A stretch of 64,000 nucleotides of DNA. Origin: Rhizomys pruinosus. Taxonomy: Eukaryota > Chordata > Mammalia > Rodentia > Spalacidae. This document shows positions 1-11,604 of this stretch, one piece after another; position 1 is the first letter of the stretch, and the number at the start of each line of letters is the position of its first letter. The DNA lies in assembly GCA_009823505.1 (NCBI GenBank), contig VZQC01006589.1:8242330-8306329 (forward strand), written 5' to 3'. The notes beneath the pieces are model-generated. The model made no database searches and was not told the DNA's origin. It was given only the letters and a program-made list of their open reading frames with translations. The position numbers and the translations under genes are program-made.

Positions 1-220
1 TCATACTGGCTCAGGGACCCACCCAACTCCACTATGTCCTCATCTTAGCTAATTACATCTGTAATGACCCAATTTTCAAATAAGATTTGAGCATACAGTT
101 CAACCCTGTAACAGAGGGAAACATTGCCTTATATTTTCATTCAGCAAAGAATTTAATAGTACACAAGAAATTCCTCCATCAGAGGGTGAAAGAGACAATA
201 TTCATGACTGCTCAGGTTAT

Positions 221-750
221 TTTCTATTGCTGTGATTAAAACATCAACCCAAGCTGGGCGTGGTGGTGCACACCTTTAATCCCAGCACTTGGGGAGGCAG
301 AGGCAGGCATATCTTTGTGAGTTCAAGGCCAGCCTGGTCTACAGAGCGAGTTCCAGGACAACTGGGGCTACAGGGAGACCCTGTCTCGAAAAGACCAAAC
401 CAAACCAAACCAAACAAAACAAAACAAAAAAAAAACCCCAAAACATCAACCCAAACCAATTTGGCAGTGGAGGAGGGAAGGTTTATTTTCTCTTATCCCT
501 CCCAGGTCCGTTCATCACTGAGGGAGGCCAAGGTTGGAACTCAGGGCAGGATCCTGGAGATAGAAGCTGAAGAACAGAGCGTGGAGGAGCACTGCTTACT
601 CCTCTGGCCCGTGCTCACCTGCTCAGGGCTGACACCACTCACAGTAGGCTCACCCTTCCCACATCACTCAACAATCAAGAAAATACCCCACAGACATGGC
701 CACGGGCCAGTCCAATGGAGGCAATTCCTCATTTGAGGATATTTCTACCC
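221..750 (-). mobile_element. Rodent LTR-like (ERVL-MaLR type) repeat, antisense, split by a B1
   Basis: The sequence from TTCTATTGCTGTGATTAAAA through the CATCACTGAGGGAGGCCAAG segment to CAATTCCTCATTTGAGG matches an abundant rodent repeat I know in antisense orientation. I cannot name the subfamily safely. A B1 at 253-439 interrupts it. Confidence 0.6.
253..439 (+). mobile_element. B1 SINE with 15-bp target site duplication
   Basis: A full B1 with 7SL-derived head, body and a CAAAC-rich A tail. A perfect 15-bp direct repeat AAAACATCAACCCAA flanks it at 238-252 and 440-454. It inserted into the older LTR-like repeat. Confidence 0.95.
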
Positions 751-1392
751 ATGCATATCAAGTTGATGACTGCAGCTATCCCACCACGGGATCCCGAGCA
801 GAGGAGAAAGAGAGAGCCTTAGCAACCTTACTGTCCTTGGACCATTAAGGCTCCGAGTCTTTCCAACAGAACCAGATTAGCTTTGAAGCCTGGACTGGAG
901 TGAGGAGGATGTGTCCCCTAATTTGGGGCCAAGATTTCCCTGGAAGCATCAGGGACAGGAAGCAGTAGCACAAAGGCTGACAGGTTGTGACGAGCAAGAG
1001 TGATCAGGGGGCATTTGCAAGCAGAACCATGACCTGAACACCTGCCTCAAGAAAGAGAAGAGATTGAAGAGAAGGAGATGGGAAGCCAGGGGAAAGAGAT
1101 GGGGTAAGGGTTGTCTAGCATTGGGACTGCAGAACTCTAGCGTGGTACAACCACATGGCCTGTGGCCACATCCTGCAGCTACTGGGGACCAAGAAGGTCC
1201 AACTATCCCCAGGCTATGTGAGGACCTCTCTGATCACCTCACCATTCCTTCAGCTGAGCAACCTGGGCCTCAGATCTTGCAGCAGAAATTAGCCGACCGG
1301 TTAGCTTGGTCACCAAGCATCCATGTGACCCATCACTCTGATGGGGTATGTGGTACTCTCAGAACATGAGTTGCTGACACTGCTCTTTGTAT

Positions 1393-1455
1393 TATGTGTG
1401 TGTGTATGTGTGTGTGTGTGTGTGTGTGAGTGTGTGTGAGAAAGAGAGAGAGATA
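1393..1455 (+). repeat. (TG)n then (AG)n simple repeat
   Basis: A run of TG dinucleotides with a few interruptions passes into GA dinucleotides. Confidence 0.9.
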
Positions 1456-1556
1456 TTATAGGGTTTCAGTATCTTAAGGTTATACAACTAGATCCCAGAG
1501 TGACCCCCAACACACCATCAGACCATGATGAGAACTTGTTAGAATGCAACGTTGGT

Positions 1557-1790
1557 GGGCTGGAGAGATAGCCTAGCAGTTAAGAGCACCGACTGCTCCT
1601 GCAGAGGACCCAGGTTCGATCCCCAGCACCCACATGGTGGCTGAGACCGTCTGAAACTCCAATTCCAGGAGAACTCCAGTTCCAGGGGAATCCGAGACCC
1701 TCTTCTGACCTCCGTGGCATTGCACGACACGGGTGCACAGACCTACATGCAGACAGTACATTCATACACATACAAAAAAAAAAAAAAAAA
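1557..1790 (+). mobile_element. B2 SINE, subfamily with 17-bp internal duplication
   Basis: A full B2 with tRNA-like head GGGCTGGAGAGATAGCC and an A tail. The body contains AACTCCAATTCCAGGAG followed directly by AACTCCAGTTCCAGGGG. A perfect 15-bp TSD AGAATGCAACGTTGG lies at 1541-1555 and 1791-1805. Confidence 0.95.
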
Positions 1791-1837
1791 AGAATGCAAC
1801 GTTGGCTACACCAGGTGGGCAGGGCTGAGACACTGCA

Positions 1838-2063
1838 TTTTTTATTTATTATTTTTATTCTCTCTATATATGAGTATATTGCCTGCATGTATGTAAGTGT
1901 CCCTGTGCCATGAAATGCTTGTGGAGGTCAGAAGAAGGTGCTGGATCCCCTGAAACTGGCATTAAGGATGGTTGTTAGCCTCCATGTGGGTGTTGAGAAT
2001 CAAACCCTGGAGCCTTTGCAAGAGGAGTCAGTGCTCTCAACCACTGAGCATCTCTCCAGCCCC
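1838..2063 (-). mobile_element. B2 SINE, antisense, diverged
   Basis: Ends with the reverse-complement B2 head CATCTCTCCAGCCC. The body holds the AGAAGAAGGTGCTGGATCCC segment, and an A/T-rich tail complement lies at the low end. Confidence 0.9.
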
Positions 2064-3078
2064 GAGAGAACTGCATTTCTTACATTCCCAGGCATACCAG
2101 TGGTCATACTTTGAGTTCAGAGATTCAAAAGAGCTTGTGAAGACACAGCATTTGGGAACCGATGCTCAAGTCACAATTATTGCAGCACTTTAGGGCCCAT
2201 GAATGATGGAGCAGAGTGAGGCTCTGCCCAATGTGCCCTGTCTGAATTCATGATCCAAAGGCCCCACATATCTACAAGGGCCATACATTATGACATGAAG
2301 CTCTAGGGTGGTTTTGACTAAAGGTCACCAGGACTGGGACAGACACCCTTTGCTGGGCATTTCCAAGCGCCATGAATATGGATGTTTATCTCATTTACAT
2401 CTCACAAGGACTTGGATCCCACAAAGGACTCCATATATAACTTTTATAGGCAAGAAAGCAGGCTTGGGTAAAGTCACTTACTGACCAATGTTCAGGCACC
2501 AGGGATTTGGCGCAGGACTTGACTCAGGCTTGTTCTGATCCCTGAGCCTGGTTGGTGTCTTGTCTGGATGACTCCTGCCCAGCAGTCTGAGAGAGGGAGG
2601 GTCACCCCACTAGACTTGCAGGTCCTGGTTGCCCTGCTGCTGGAGGCTCCACCATTGTCCCCTTTCCTTGGCAATGTCCATTGCGGAGCTAATCACAGAA
2701 GTCCATGGCCAGAATATTCATTGCTCAGACCCACCATCCATTGTGGGCTGGACCCCATTTCCTGTAGGCTGCTTCTAGCCAGCCACTGAGCAGCTATGGG
2801 TGCCAGTGCTGGCCTGTTCCAGCCCTGGCTGGGTAACTTCAGCATGAGGACAACCTGTCAGTCTGGCAGAAATTTCCTTAGTGTGAGACTGCAGCATGGG
2901 ACTCTCCTTCCACAGTCCTTCTTCCTTCTCTTTCCCCATCCTTAAGATCAGGCTCACGCCTGCCTGTCTGCAGCTTCTCTGCTTCCATACTCACCCTTTC
3001 CAGATTCTGAGCTCTGCCCTGTGTCCATTTCTCAAAGGACCTAAACCAACATCCAGGGTTTCAGCTCCACTTACACCA

Positions 3079-3103
3079 CCCCCTGCCCCCCGCCCCTGCC
3101 CCC
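3079..3103 (-). promoter_or_regulatory. G-quadruplex-type G-run tract next to a Pcsk2 5' splice site
   Basis: On the transcript strand this reads as four G-runs of 5, 4, 6 and 5 guanines separated by loops of 2, 1 and 2 bases, an ideal G-quadruplex pattern. It lies about 100-120 nt downstream of the donor of the 176-bp exon. Intronic G-runs near donors are known binding sites for hnRNP H/F and can enhance splicing. That this one acts so is inference. Confidence 0.6.
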
Positions 3104-3200
3104 GCCACTTTATCCACTGTGTTATTGCCATCACTTCACCGACCACATTCTACCTTGGCCTGGGCAGACTGGGGCCTCGAGGGCACAGGGAAGTGCTTAC

Positions 3201-3376
3201 CTTGTTCACGCCGTCAGCCATGGCCTGGAGTGTGAGCTCTCGGGGCCCATCCACCGTCTTCCCATTGTCTGTGGGGCCCCAGCTGGCACTGTAGATGTCG
3301 ATCAGTTGAGGCATGTGGCTGATGGAGGAGGCTTCAATGATGTCTGTCATGAAGGGCTGGTCCAGCATCCGGATAC
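3201..3376 (-). CDS. Pcsk2: Pcsk2 internal coding exon (residues about 237-295, substrate-binding region)
   Basis: This 176-bp exon supplies two bases of a split Gly codon, then 58 codons from IRMLDQPFMTDIIEASS to TLQAMADGVNK. The acceptor ends GTACACAG and the donor is GTAAGC. It enters in phase 1 and exits in phase 0. The SASWGPTDNGKTVDGP block is the conserved proprotein convertase segment lining the substrate-binding cleft; SSISHMPQLIDIYSA is PC2-like, whereas furin differs there. In PC2 the next exon should begin GRGGKG and carry the unusual oxyanion Asp; it is not in the window. A C-rich tract (G-rich on the transcript) lies about 100 bp past the donor. Confidence 0.98.
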
Positions 3377-4320
3377 CTGTGTACAGGTGTGAGCAGAGAA
3401 CGCCAGGCTTTGGAATTTCTGCTCTCAAAGACAGGAATTAGAGAAGAGCTTGGGTCTTGGGTATGGTTGGAGGAACTGGTGACCTAGACTGTGCCCTGGG
3501 GAACACTGTGGAGTCCAAGGATCAAAAACTGGGCTTAGACAGTCCTCCACACTCCTGATATCATTCAAGTCTCTCCTTGTGTAATTATTTGAGAAAAACC
3601 TTATTCCTTTAGCAAAATTTACTTGGATTCCTAATGGAGAGATGGTATTATTGAAGAATGTCCTTGCCGAGCCTTTCTCTAAGTAGGAAGCCAGCCTCAG
3701 TGATGCAGTGTTGACTACTGTTGATGGGACCCAGGTATTAGGGGACATACAGTTATTGTACATGAAAAAATAAGAAGACAATTGATATTTAAGGAAAGCT
3801 CCAAGGGTTGAGGGCAGGAGACAGTGGGAGGGACAGGGACAGTACAACCGGTGAGATCACAAAGGGCAGCTCTCGGTTCAGCACGGAGATGTTGAGCGGC
3901 TTATTATAAACTGTCAGTAATGGGGTGTGTATACAGGCATTCCTCTCTCTCCTTATGACAGCCCTCTGATGCCTTCGGCAGCGACTTCTTGCCAGGAGGG
4001 AGTATTGCCTGGTGTCCAGGACTGAGTGGGGCAAACCCATGCCGTCCATGGGGTCACAGAGACAAGGGCTAGGAGGCCTCCGCTTCTGCCAGACCTGCTG
4101 TTTACACTACCCTCTGGCTGTCTGCAGAGGCCTTTCAGGTGGCAACTCACCAACAGCCAAGGGGAGGGGCCAGCTGGGCCATCAATTACTGAGTCATCCA
4201 TATTGCTCTTTACACTGCGTTGTCACCTGGGATATACATCAGTTGATGCTCTCTATTCCTTGGCAAAAAGCCTAGAGTTCTGGGAAGTCAACTCAAGTCT
4301 TTCTATCAATGAGAACTGCA

Positions 4321-4660
4321 TGGTTTGATTGTGTCCCCTAAAGATTCATGTGCTGGGAGCTGCGTTGCTAGTGGTAATATGAGAAGGGAAGCAGTTAGGT
4401 AATTGTAGGGCCATTGCCCTTGGAAGGGATTACTGTAGTAATGGTTCCCATGAGAATGAGCTGCTAAAAAATGAGCAAGACAGGACCCTCTCAGCCTCTG
4501 TCTTCCTGTGTCACCAGATAATCAGCACTGCATGCATCTCGGCCTATTGTCTTCATTGACTACTGAACCAATGTGTTCCTCTGATCTTGACCCTTCAAAA
4601 GTGTGAGCCGAACAAACCTCTGTGCAGTACTCAGCTTCAGATTATTTATTACAGGTCAGA
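4321..4660 (+). mobile_element. MLT1/MST-like MaLR LTR, degraded
   Basis: The start TGGTTTGATTGTGTCCCCTA and the later AAAGTGTGAGCCGAACAAAC resemble the ends of old mammalian MaLR LTRs. The middle is diverged, so the family is tentative. Confidence 0.5.
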
Positions 4661-5360
4661 AGTTGAACTAATCTAAGGATGGGAAATGAAGGGGCTAGGC
4701 CATGCTCAGCTAAAATCTGGATTCTGACGCTCCCCATGAAACTATGGGGAAAGACTGTGGGCAAAGGGCATTGTTATTCAAGCACACTTTTTCTTTAATG
4801 TGGTATACAAATTAATTTAAACAAAGGCTCCTCAGGTTCTTCTAGGGGATGAAGATTGACAGGGAATCGCTTTCTTAAGGCCTACTCTCTCGTGACCTCA
4901 GGAGACCAGAAGCCCTCCTCAGTGACCTGTGGACCAGCCCCTGAGCTTGGACCACAATTTCTCCCAGAGCACTTTTCGCTTATTTCAGTGGCTGGAGTGT
5001 TTCATGTCCCATCAGAAAGCAAGGCCTCTGAGCAGGGGTGTAGCCACTGTGTTCACATCTGTCCCTGGGATCAGAATGATACCGGATATTCACCTTCACC
5101 TAGTGAATGAGTGTCTCATGTCACTACTTTATTTAGTTGATTTTCTTCACCAACAAAAATAACAGGTTCAGAGGAATAAATAATAACAGGGCCTAGACTA
5201 GCCATCCTCTGCCATTAACCTCTAAGTCAGATCATCTTTTTTTTTTTGTTGCCATAAATACCCACTTAAGAATTAATACCCTTTCTCTGGAGGAAGCTCA
5301 TCTACAATCAGATGAGACTTTGGTTTGGACTTAGTAGAAGTTCAATTCTATGGTTCATCT

Positions 5361-5570
5361 TTTTTTTAATTTAAAAAATTTTATTTTTGTATGTGTATGA
5401 ATGTACTGTCTCATGTAGGTTTGTGCACCCGTGTCAGAAGAGGGTGTTGGATTCCCCTGGAACTGGAGTCAAAGATGGTTCTCAGCCGCCATGTGGGTGC
5501 TGGGGATCGAACCTGGGTCCTCTGCAAGAGCAGTCGGTGCTCTTAACCTTTAGGCCATCTCTCCAGCCCC
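5361..5570 (-). mobile_element. B2 SINE, antisense, single-motif type
   Basis: A complete antisense B2 ending CCATCTCTCCAGCCCC. A short direct repeat GTTCATCTT flanks it. It lacks the 17-bp duplication of the other B2 group and part of the tail region. Confidence 0.93.
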
Positions 5571-5644
5571 AGTTCATCTTCTAAGAAGACAGAAATTTTT
5601 AAAGCTACATTTTATTGTGGATCTACTTCTAACTTAAGAAACAG

Positions 5645-5882
5645 GCCAGGCCCAGTGGTTCATGCCTGTGATACATGATACTCAGGAGGCTGAGGTAGGA
5701 CGACTACAGGTTCAAGGCCAGTATGGGCTAGAGAGAGTTCAAGGCCAGTCTGGGGAATTTAGTGAGATCCTGTCTCAAAGTTAAAAAAAAAAAAAAAAAG
5801 GTCAGGGCTGTAGCTTGGTGGTAGAGCCTTTGCATATTGAATGCAAGACCTTGGGTTTAGTCCCTGGCAAGGAAACCAATAA
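5645..5882 (+). mobile_element. B4 SINE (B1-like left part plus ID-like right part)
   Basis: The left part is B1-like (GCCTGTGATAC..., CAGGAGGCTGAGG) with a partial repeat of TTCAAGGCCAGT, followed by a run of A. The right part, 5802-5875, is ID/tRNA-like with TAGCTTGGTGGTAGAGC. This order is the B4 structure. Confidence 0.75.
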
Positions 5883-7752
5883 GTGATAATTTAACACAGA
5901 GCCCAACAAGCCACAGAATAAACTGAACAGCAGAGCTTTTAAGTGAAACTCTGCCTAGTCTGCTTAGTAGAAAATAGAGAGGCAAACACTTTCTTGCTTT
6001 AAGGAGAAACTTCTTATGCTTTTGAACTTTTCCAGTGCCAGATGCCCGGGCCTGGACATCTCTAATGTGGTGTGCTAAGTGGGGGAGACTTAGCCCTAGC
6101 CAAAGTAGCCTCGACTGTCCCCAGCCATCTGATGGTAGGTAGCCTTAGGTTTGTCAGAGCCGGCATGGGGCATGCAGTGGTGCCTTGCAGCCTCTTCCTC
6201 TCTGTAGTCCTTCCTCTTAGCTTCCTTCCCTCTTCACCCTATCATGAGCTCCCTTCGCACTGTGCAAGAACATGAGTTGATGTATATTCATCTGACTTCT
6301 TTAGCATCAGGGAGGCAGGGGTGGTCACAGACTGAAATGAGCCAGGCTCATTCTTTTAATCAAGTTAAGCTCAGGAGGAATGAGGCATGCATTAATTGAA
6401 TGAGATACAGTATTAATTTTGCAAGCGGCAGAACTATTAGTGACCAAGACACAGGCTCAGGGTGACCTGAAGGCTTTGAGGAAGGGCCCTTCCTGTGCTC
6501 CTAGATGTCTATGAGCTATGGGCATGGTAGAAGGGGACAGGAAGAGAGAGGTGTCAAGAAAGCTGGGAGTGGTGTCTTCTCACCCTTAAGATGCTTTACT
6601 GGTTGATGTGATAGGCGGGGACAGTTACGATTGCACAGCTGGCGTTTCTATCCTACTCACATTCCCAGGCAGGTCTGTGTACCACTTAATGGGCACAGGT
6701 TTTCTGTGTTTCCCTCCTCCATGCATTTAGAGGTCAGACCCACTTTCCTGCTCAGCTTGAGAACCACTGGCTTTGGTGCCTGGGGCTGTGAGGGCTCTGG
6801 GGATTTGAATAGAATCATCTTTGTTCTGCTCCTGTCTGCAGGGGTGTGCTTGCACCTGACACCAGTGCACATCACTTTACATCACCTGCACATCTTAGCA
6901 CCAACAATTAGCAACTTCTCTCATAAATATTAGGTTTTAGAGTATGAACACACAACAATTGTGATGCTTATGGTGATTGTTATTGGCTTCCTTAAAAACT
7001 CAGATAAGTATAAACTCACTAAAGCATTATAAGATTTATTGGCCAATAATAATGATGATAATATATGAAAGTGATTCCGTGCTGGTAGAGAAATTTTACG
7101 TTATGTTCCCAGCAATTGGCAGCATGATTTTCAAAGTCTTTACAAAATAAAATTACTTCTTGTTTTTAATTAACACATAATAATCAATAACACATTGAAT
7201 ACCCAATGAGATGTTTTGATAAGTGTGACATCTCCTCAAGCGTTTATCTGTTTATTGTGAAAGCATCGATTAGGGGCAAGCTCATCTCTTATGTAAATGT
7301 GTCTACTCAGGTTTGCAAAGGAAGGCAGTTAAAGTAAAACCCACTGGGGCTAGCCTTGCTTCGGGCTGCTCTGGAGGCACAGCCTGGTATGGAACTAACT
7401 GTGGAGCCCACCCTCAAGTTACTGCTGTCTTGTCTGATGTCTTGCTTTATTCTACTCAGTGCAAACCTGTATGTCCTATATCTAGCTCCTTTGGCCCTGT
7501 GTGGAGGTGGTATGAGGGTAGGTGATTTGTCTGCTGCTCACTGAGAGTCCTGACCTATAGAACAGACTACATAATTGGAGTGAAGGCAGGAGGCAGTGTC
7601 CCCCAAAGGGTTGGTGCCACCCTGAGTTTTCAGGTATATCAGTCTGACAGGTCAGAGGGCAATGTTATTAGGAAGGTTGGCTATTTACATTTGTTGAAAA
7701 ATTATGTGAATACATTTACATTTCCTTTTTTTGTTTCAGCATCCCTTTAATT

Positions 7753-7754
<2 letters not shown>

Positions 7755-7790
<36 letters not shown>

Positions 7791-7918
7791 ATGTGTAAGC
7801 CAGAGGACAACTTTCAGGAGTTGGTTTTCTCCTCCACCATGGGTTCTGGGAATCAAACTCAAGTCATCATGCTTGCATGGCTAGTTCTCTTATCTGCTGA
7901 GCCACTCTGCCAGCCCAG
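7755..7918 (-). mobile_element. B3 SINE, antisense, with (TG)n
   Basis: A (TG)n run at 7757-7788 is followed by CCAGAGGACAACTTTCAGGA, CACCATGGGTTCTGGGAATC and the reverse head GAGCCACTCTGCCAGCCC, a B3-type layout. Confidence 0.75.
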
Positions 7919-7941
7919 CCTTACCTTTTGTGAAGCATGGT

Positions 7942-7969
7942 TTAAAAAAAAAAAAAAAAAAAAAAAAAA
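7942..7969 (+). repeat. Poly(A) tract
   Basis: About 27 consecutive A bases just downstream of the B3. Confidence 0.9.
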
Positions 7970-8454
7970 TTGGCTTTTTTTTTCAGAGTAAAAAAATTAA
8001 TCTTTCTTTTTCAAAATTTACAAAATTAAAAATGGGTAAGGAAGTACAAATAATTAAAATGTCAAAGCGTGGTTTGTGAAATTATTAAAACTTCCAGGCT
8101 ACACTAACATTCTTGGCACAGCAGTCTATATGTCGTACAGTCACTCGTGGGGAGCCAGCATGCTTGGTGTTCTTCTTCCCTCCCTGCCTCGCTCCTGGTT
8201 GTGTCTAGAAGAGGCAGTAACAACTGTGTCCATAGAAATAGATGCCAGAAACTGCAGATTGCTCATCTTGAAAGGGGGATTTCTAAGAATCACACATGCG
8301 CCTGATGGAACAGATGAAGTAGAAAGGAAATGGTTTCCTGTCATGGAGGAAGTCCTACCCTGATGCAGCTCCACTGGGAGAGCAAGAAAAGAATTTCCTA
8401 GTATGGACATCATGCCCCAAATATTACTAATATGTGGAATTTATATTTATAAGT

Positions 8455-8671
8455 ATATATATTTATTATTTTATGTGTATGAGTGTACTGTCTGCATGTA
8501 GGTAGGTGCACCCATGTCATGCAATGCTGCAGCGGTCAGAAGAGGGCGTCAGATTCCCCTGGAACTGGAGTTAAAGATGGTTCTTAGCTGCCATGTGGGT
8601 GCTGGGAATTGAACCCAGGTCCTCTACAAGAGCAGTCAGTGCTCTTAACTACCGAGCCATCTCTCCAGCCC
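8455..8671 (-). mobile_element. B2 SINE, antisense
   Basis: Full antisense B2 ending ATCTCTCCAGCCC, single-motif type (GGAACTGGAGTTAAAGATGG). Confidence 0.93.
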
Positions 8672-8734
8672 TCTTATAAATATTTTATATTTAAATTTTA
8701 TCTGCAAAAGAGAGCTCGAATCTATATGTTATAT

Positions 8735-8865
8735 AGATATGTAATAATGTCATAGAATTGCAAAGAACACTAAATGAATACAAAGTTTTGCATTGTGCCT
8801 GGCATATGGAGAGTCAGTCTGTAGACTGTTATTATTGTCATTCTTATTAGTACTGTAATTGTTAT
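8735..8865 (+). mobile_element. MIR fragment (3' part)
   Basis: TTGTGCCTGGCATATGGAGA followed by ATTATTATTG-like sequence resembles the tRNA-distal part of MIR. Old and diverged. Confidence 0.5.
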
Positions 8866-9620
8866 TTGTCGTTATGTAAATAGCAGCGGGTGTTTGTTTT
8901 TTAGAGTCCTTTTGGGTCCAACGATTTTGAGATTCCGAAAGTAACAGCCCCTCCAAAGGCACATGCTGTTTTTCAACGCCTCAAGGACAGTAAGGTTGGC
9001 AGATGGTCTCCTGGCTCTTTTTGGCCTGGAGCGCTCCAGGCATTGTGCAAAGGGCTCACTAATCTGAGTTCACTGATGCACCCTGGGCAACTCCTGCTAA
9101 TGCAGTTGCTGGAGCTGGCTTCACACATCTCCACAGTACATGTTACACGTGAGAAGGAGAGCGGGAGTGGGGGTGGGGGTCTGGAGAAGGATCCACGCTC
9201 CTTGGAAATGATACAGGGATGAAGTAGCAGAGGTTAATGGTTCTGGCGGGACATCTTTTACTTGCTGGGTTGAAATTTCAGTTCTTAGATCCCTAATCAT
9301 TTAGCCCTATTGATCCACCAATTTTTCATTCAGTGATCATCGATGTCTTACTAATGGACTTACCTATTGACTCCCTCCGATTGCCACCCCCCCCCCCTTT
9401 TCTCTTGCTCAGCCAACAGGGTCTGGGTATCCTCTGTGAGCTAGATACTAATCCAGGTGCCACAAGGATTAGCCTTTGTGGAGACTGTGGATTCTGAGAG
9501 AGAAATAGTAATCTGACTGGGACGCATGGGATGGTTAATTTTAAGTGTCAACCTGACTGGATGAAGGAATACCTAGAGACCTTATAAAGCTTCATTTTCG
9601 TTGTATCTATGTGGGTTTTG

Positions 9621-9843
9621 CCTTTTTTTTTTTTTCGAGACAGGGTCTCTCTGTAGCCCCAGGCTGGCCTTGAACTCACAGAGATCCACTTGCCTCTGCC
9701 TCCTGAGTGGTGCTAGGAATAAAGGCATGTGTGCCATCATGCCTGGTTTAAAGGCGGTTCTTAGCCACCATGTGGGTGCTGGGAATGAACCTAGGTCCTC
9801 TGGAAGAGGAGTCGGAGCTCTTAACCATTGAGCCATCTCTCCA
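9621..9843 (-). mobile_element. B2-B1 composite SINE, antisense
   Basis: Read on the minus strand it is about the first 97 nt of a B2 (9749-9843), directly followed by an internally deleted B1 (about 9623-9748) and an A tail. A short direct repeat GGTTTTG lies at both outer ends (9614-9620 and 9845-9851), with none at the internal junction. Confidence 0.7.
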
Positions 9844-10178
9844 GGGTTTTGTCATTTTTACTAGGCGTCTGAGTGGCCTATGTGGGGAGAAATCTGTTGC
9901 TGATAGGCAACATCAGTGTGTGTGGGGGGCTTGGAGAGAGCAAAATGAGAGGGAGAGCAAACTGGCTCTTTCTCGTGGACTGGGACCAGCTCTTCTCCTG
10001 CCTCGTGCGCCACGGCGTTGGCCTCTGGCTTTTGGTTTCTAGGACTTCCGGCAGTGGCCCCTGGGCTTTCAGGCTTTTGGAGTCTTCCTGGATCACACCA
10101 GCCTCGTCCCAGGGCTTCAGCTTGCAGACTGCCCGGAGTGAGACTTATCGGCTTCCATAATAAATGCATAAACTGCTA

Positions 10179-10318
10179 CTCTCTCTCTATTCTCTCTCTT
10201 CTTTCTTTTCTCTCTCCTCTCCCTTCTCTCCTTTCCTTATGCCTTCAATCCCTCCCATCTCCCTTCCTTGTTCCTCCCTCTCTGTGTGTTGCTCTCTGTC
10301 TCTGTCTCTCTCTCAGTT
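10179..10318 (+). repeat. CT-rich low-complexity tract
   Basis: Long pyrimidine tract of CTCT, TTCC and CTGTCT units, probably grown from the CT-rich part of the MLT2-like LTR. Confidence 0.85.
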
Positions 10319-10994
10319 GGTTCTATCTTTCTGGAAAATCGTGATTAATGCTGCTGAGCATATAATAATAACTAACAGTAGTAAGTGCTGTTTTCTGTCA
10401 AGTATAGATGAGGAAACTAACTGGCTGGAGAGATGATGTTGGTTCTGAGAGCGGAAGGAAGAGGTGGTCAGGTAAAGTACGAGGTGGGGCTCTGGGCAGA
10501 GGAAAGGACGTATACAGCAGTCCTGGAGGAGTTTTATCTAAGTTGTATTTATCCAGAGATGGACCCACGCAGGACCCATGGGAACTCAGTATGCAACACA
10601 CAATACATGGATGACAACTTTAGCATGGGTTATCACATAGATGATGTTGGGAATACTAGTTATTGTTTGGAGAACAAAATCACTAGCCAACTTTATGAAG
10701 TTAGGCTCTGTGTGGATTGGTAACCTCGTGACAATGTTTGATTGACTAAAATGAGTCCTGGGCAAGTATCCGAGGCATACCGAGACTGCCTGAAAACCAA
10801 CAGGAGCAGCAGAGTCGGAAGACTGAAGACCTGGGCACACGAAGAGGTGCTCGGTGTTATTTTCTCCTAGAAGCTTCATTTTCTATTTCATGCTATTATT
10901 TCCAGTTGTCAGCTCTGGGGCACTTTAAGATTGGGCAATTTAGGGAGTTGAAGATGGGGATGGGTAGGCTCTCAATAAGTAGCGCAGGTTGGAT

Positions 10995-11068
10995 TCTTAT
11001 TCAAGATTTTCCTGCCTCAGCCTTCCAAATTCTGGGATTACAGGTCTGTGTCACCGGATCCTGTCAGG
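10995..11068 (-). mobile_element. Old B1/PB1-like fragment, antisense
   Basis: CCTGCCTCAGCCTTCCAAAT and CTGGGATTACAGGTCTGTGT match the antisense 7SL-derived head. Confidence 0.65.
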
Positions 11069-11216
11069 CCTTTTTCTTTCTTCTTTTCAAGATAGATAGA
11101 ATAAAAACTCTTCGGGCAGCGTGGCCAGCACTTTCCTAACTTGTAAGTCACAGACCAGCAATTGTCTCAGTTGGCCACCAGGTGGCGATTTAGCTCTCTG
11201 TAGCACAGAAAATTCC

Positions 11217-11320
11217 ATTTTTTTTTTTTTTTTTAAAATCTCTGGGAAAGTTTGGTTCATTTTTAGTGAATAACAATAATACATAAAAGAAAAAAAAGAA
11301 AAAAAAAGAAAAAGAAACAA
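11217..11320 (+). repeat. Poly(T) tract followed by A-rich tract
   Basis: A T run at 11217-11234, and an (A)nG-type low-complexity stretch around 11284-11320. Confidence 0.8.
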
Positions 11321-11604
11321 GAATAAACTAGACAGCTTTCATAATTTTCAGCCAGATGAGCACAATATGTATTCCTCCCTCCCAAATTTGTATGGTTGAG
11401 GATAGTGAATTTTTTTTTTTTTTTCAATTATTGAGCAACTGTTTGGTGGAAGAAGGTGCTGGATACCCTGAGGCATAAGGTGGGATTAGACCTGCAGGCG
11501 TGTACAACCGGCTGCCCTCAGGCCCAAGAGGCCTCATATGGTCCAGGATGGTTATGAATTCACCCAGCACCAAAATCATAAAGTTGCTTAAAGCATTGAG
11601 ATGT

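Larger units (their letters stand above)
1..3200 (-). other. Pcsk2: Pcsk2 intron, proximal part (runs off the window)
   Basis: This is intron downstream of the IRMLD exon. It contains an LTR-like repeat interrupted by a B1, two B2s, a (TG)n/(AG)n tract and a G4-type tract near the donor. In 751-1380 and 2066-3075 I see no recognisable repeat or coding feature. The open frames there, including one of 101 codons at 1064-1369, show no known domain and no splice or promoter support. Confidence 0.85.
9531..10355 (+). mobile_element. MLT2-like ERVL LTR, interrupted by a SINE composite
   Basis: It starts with GATGGTTAATTTTAAGTGTC and CAACCTGACTGG. It ends with GGCTTCCATAATAAATGC, a CT-rich stretch, and TTGGTTCTATCTTTCTGG. 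These are the hallmarks of MLT2/ERVL LTRs. A B2-B1 composite splits it near 9621-9843. This is an old, non-coding remnant of an endogenous retrovirus LTR. Confidence 0.7.

Noticed and set aside
1064..1369. 101-codon open frame
   Set aside because: No recognisable domain, no promoter or splice context, inside a Pcsk2 intron.
1..3150. Expected Pcsk2 exon with the GRGGKG and oxyanion-Asp block
   Set aside because: No matching coding segment with splice sites was seen; it should lie below position 1.
3425..3847. 140-codon minus-strand open frame beside the Pcsk2 exon
   Set aside because: It lies upstream of the exon acceptor in the intron, has no PC2 similarity and is not joined to the exon by splice sites.
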